64,000 nt of DNA, taken from assembly GCA_013399855.1 (NCBI GenBank), contig VXAY01002458.1, positions 1 through 64,000 on the forward strand. Reading direction: 5' to 3'. The notes beneath the pieces are model-generated. The model was not told where the DNA came from. It saw only the letters and a list, made by a program, of their open reading frames with translations, and made no database searches. Both the position numbers and the translations under genes were made by a program. Shown here piece by piece: positions 63,520 to 64,000 of this stretch (its first letter is position 1; each line of letters begins with the position of its first letter). The stretch is from Oxyruncus cristatus. Its lineage: Eukaryota; Chordata; Aves; Passeriformes; Cotingidae.

Positions 63520-64000
63520 GTGAGAAACCGTGAGATGCCCAGCTTAACAACACAACATTGCACCTTTGCTGGAGATGCTGTGAACAGTGGAGGAGACTTT
63601 TTTTAATGGAATGAATGGATGACTGGACAGCCAGTTAAACAGCTGGATCAGCCTTTTTATGAAGGATACGCCCTGTGTTTGTTATGGATTTGAACACTGG
63701 CGCTGTGCATCCACTTGACTTTTGCGTAAACAGCTATTGTTAGGTTACAGTATTTATCCTAAAACTAGAATGCCAGAGTTTAATGTTTTCAAAATTTGAA
63801 GTCTAAGGCTTAGTATTCAAATAAGTGGCTTGGTATTTCAAAGTGCACCCCTCACCCATAGGCATATCAAGAAGACATAAGTCATTTGGACGATGGAAAA
63901 GATAAAAAAAGAAGACAAAACCCACATAACCAGGCACCAAGAAGCTGCTGCTCTGTGAAATATGGATGTGACTGCTCAGCAATGCTGGAGCATTCAGGGC
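63520..64000 (+). other. DSC2: Desmocollin intron 2, partial
   Basis: Begins with donor GTGAGAAACC and runs off the window. No further exon or repeat recognised in the 481 bp present. Confidence 0.75.

Noticed and set aside
1..64000. tRNA, snRNA or rRNA genes
   Set aside because: I looked for tRNA A/B boxes with cloverleaf arms and for common small nuclear RNA starts and saw none convincing. A covariance-model scan would settle this.

Overview
This is vertebrate nuclear DNA, most likely from a bird. The evidence is at least ten CR1 non-LTR retrotransposon fragments in both orientations, several ending in the avian-type octamer tail (ATTCTRTGA-like). There are also LTR and leader fragments of the kind common in bird genomes, GT-AG introns, a CpG island and long AT-rich unique DNA. 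Nothing prokaryotic was seen. The sequence is genomic and draft, with one 37-base N gap.

Layout. Positions 1 to about 60290 form a gene desert. I find no convincing coding exon there on either strand. What is recognisable is repeat-derived: a minus-strand endogenous retrovirus (ERV) remnant with a primer-binding site and part of its LTR (about 840-2026); an ancient CR1 piece (12420-12855); two large plus-strand CR1 copies (13830-14972 and 16468-17272); a minus-strand LTR (about 18775-19850) and a plus-strand LTR of the same family (25180-26239); a minus-strand CR1 with an internal deletion (20028-20590); CR1 copies at 30836-31300, 31744-32020, 41936-42466, 43255-44512 and 50230-50820; and older, very degraded repeats near 24675 and 34165. 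A 28-bp perfect inverted repeat at 35127-35234 matches no recognised family.

The one gene is at the right edge. A CpG island (about 60296-61545) holds a GC box, a four-run G-quadruplex motif beside the N gap, and a 13-codon first coding exon (60882-60920) that begins a signal peptide. A second exon of 85 bp (63435-63519) completes the signal peptide and starts the conserved N-terminal propeptide of a desmocollin, a desmosomal cadherin. It most resembles DSC2. The rest of the gene lies beyond position 64000 on the plus strand.

Interpretation. In mammals the desmocollin and desmoglein clusters lie head to head, with a large gene-poor spacer upstream of the outermost desmocollin. The 60 kb gene-free stretch upstream of this exon 1 fits that spacer, so it may hold long-range elements for epithelial or cardiac desmosome genes. 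That is an inference from synteny. I found no clear candidate for a new biological system. The most unusual non-annotated structure is the hairpin at 35127-35234.
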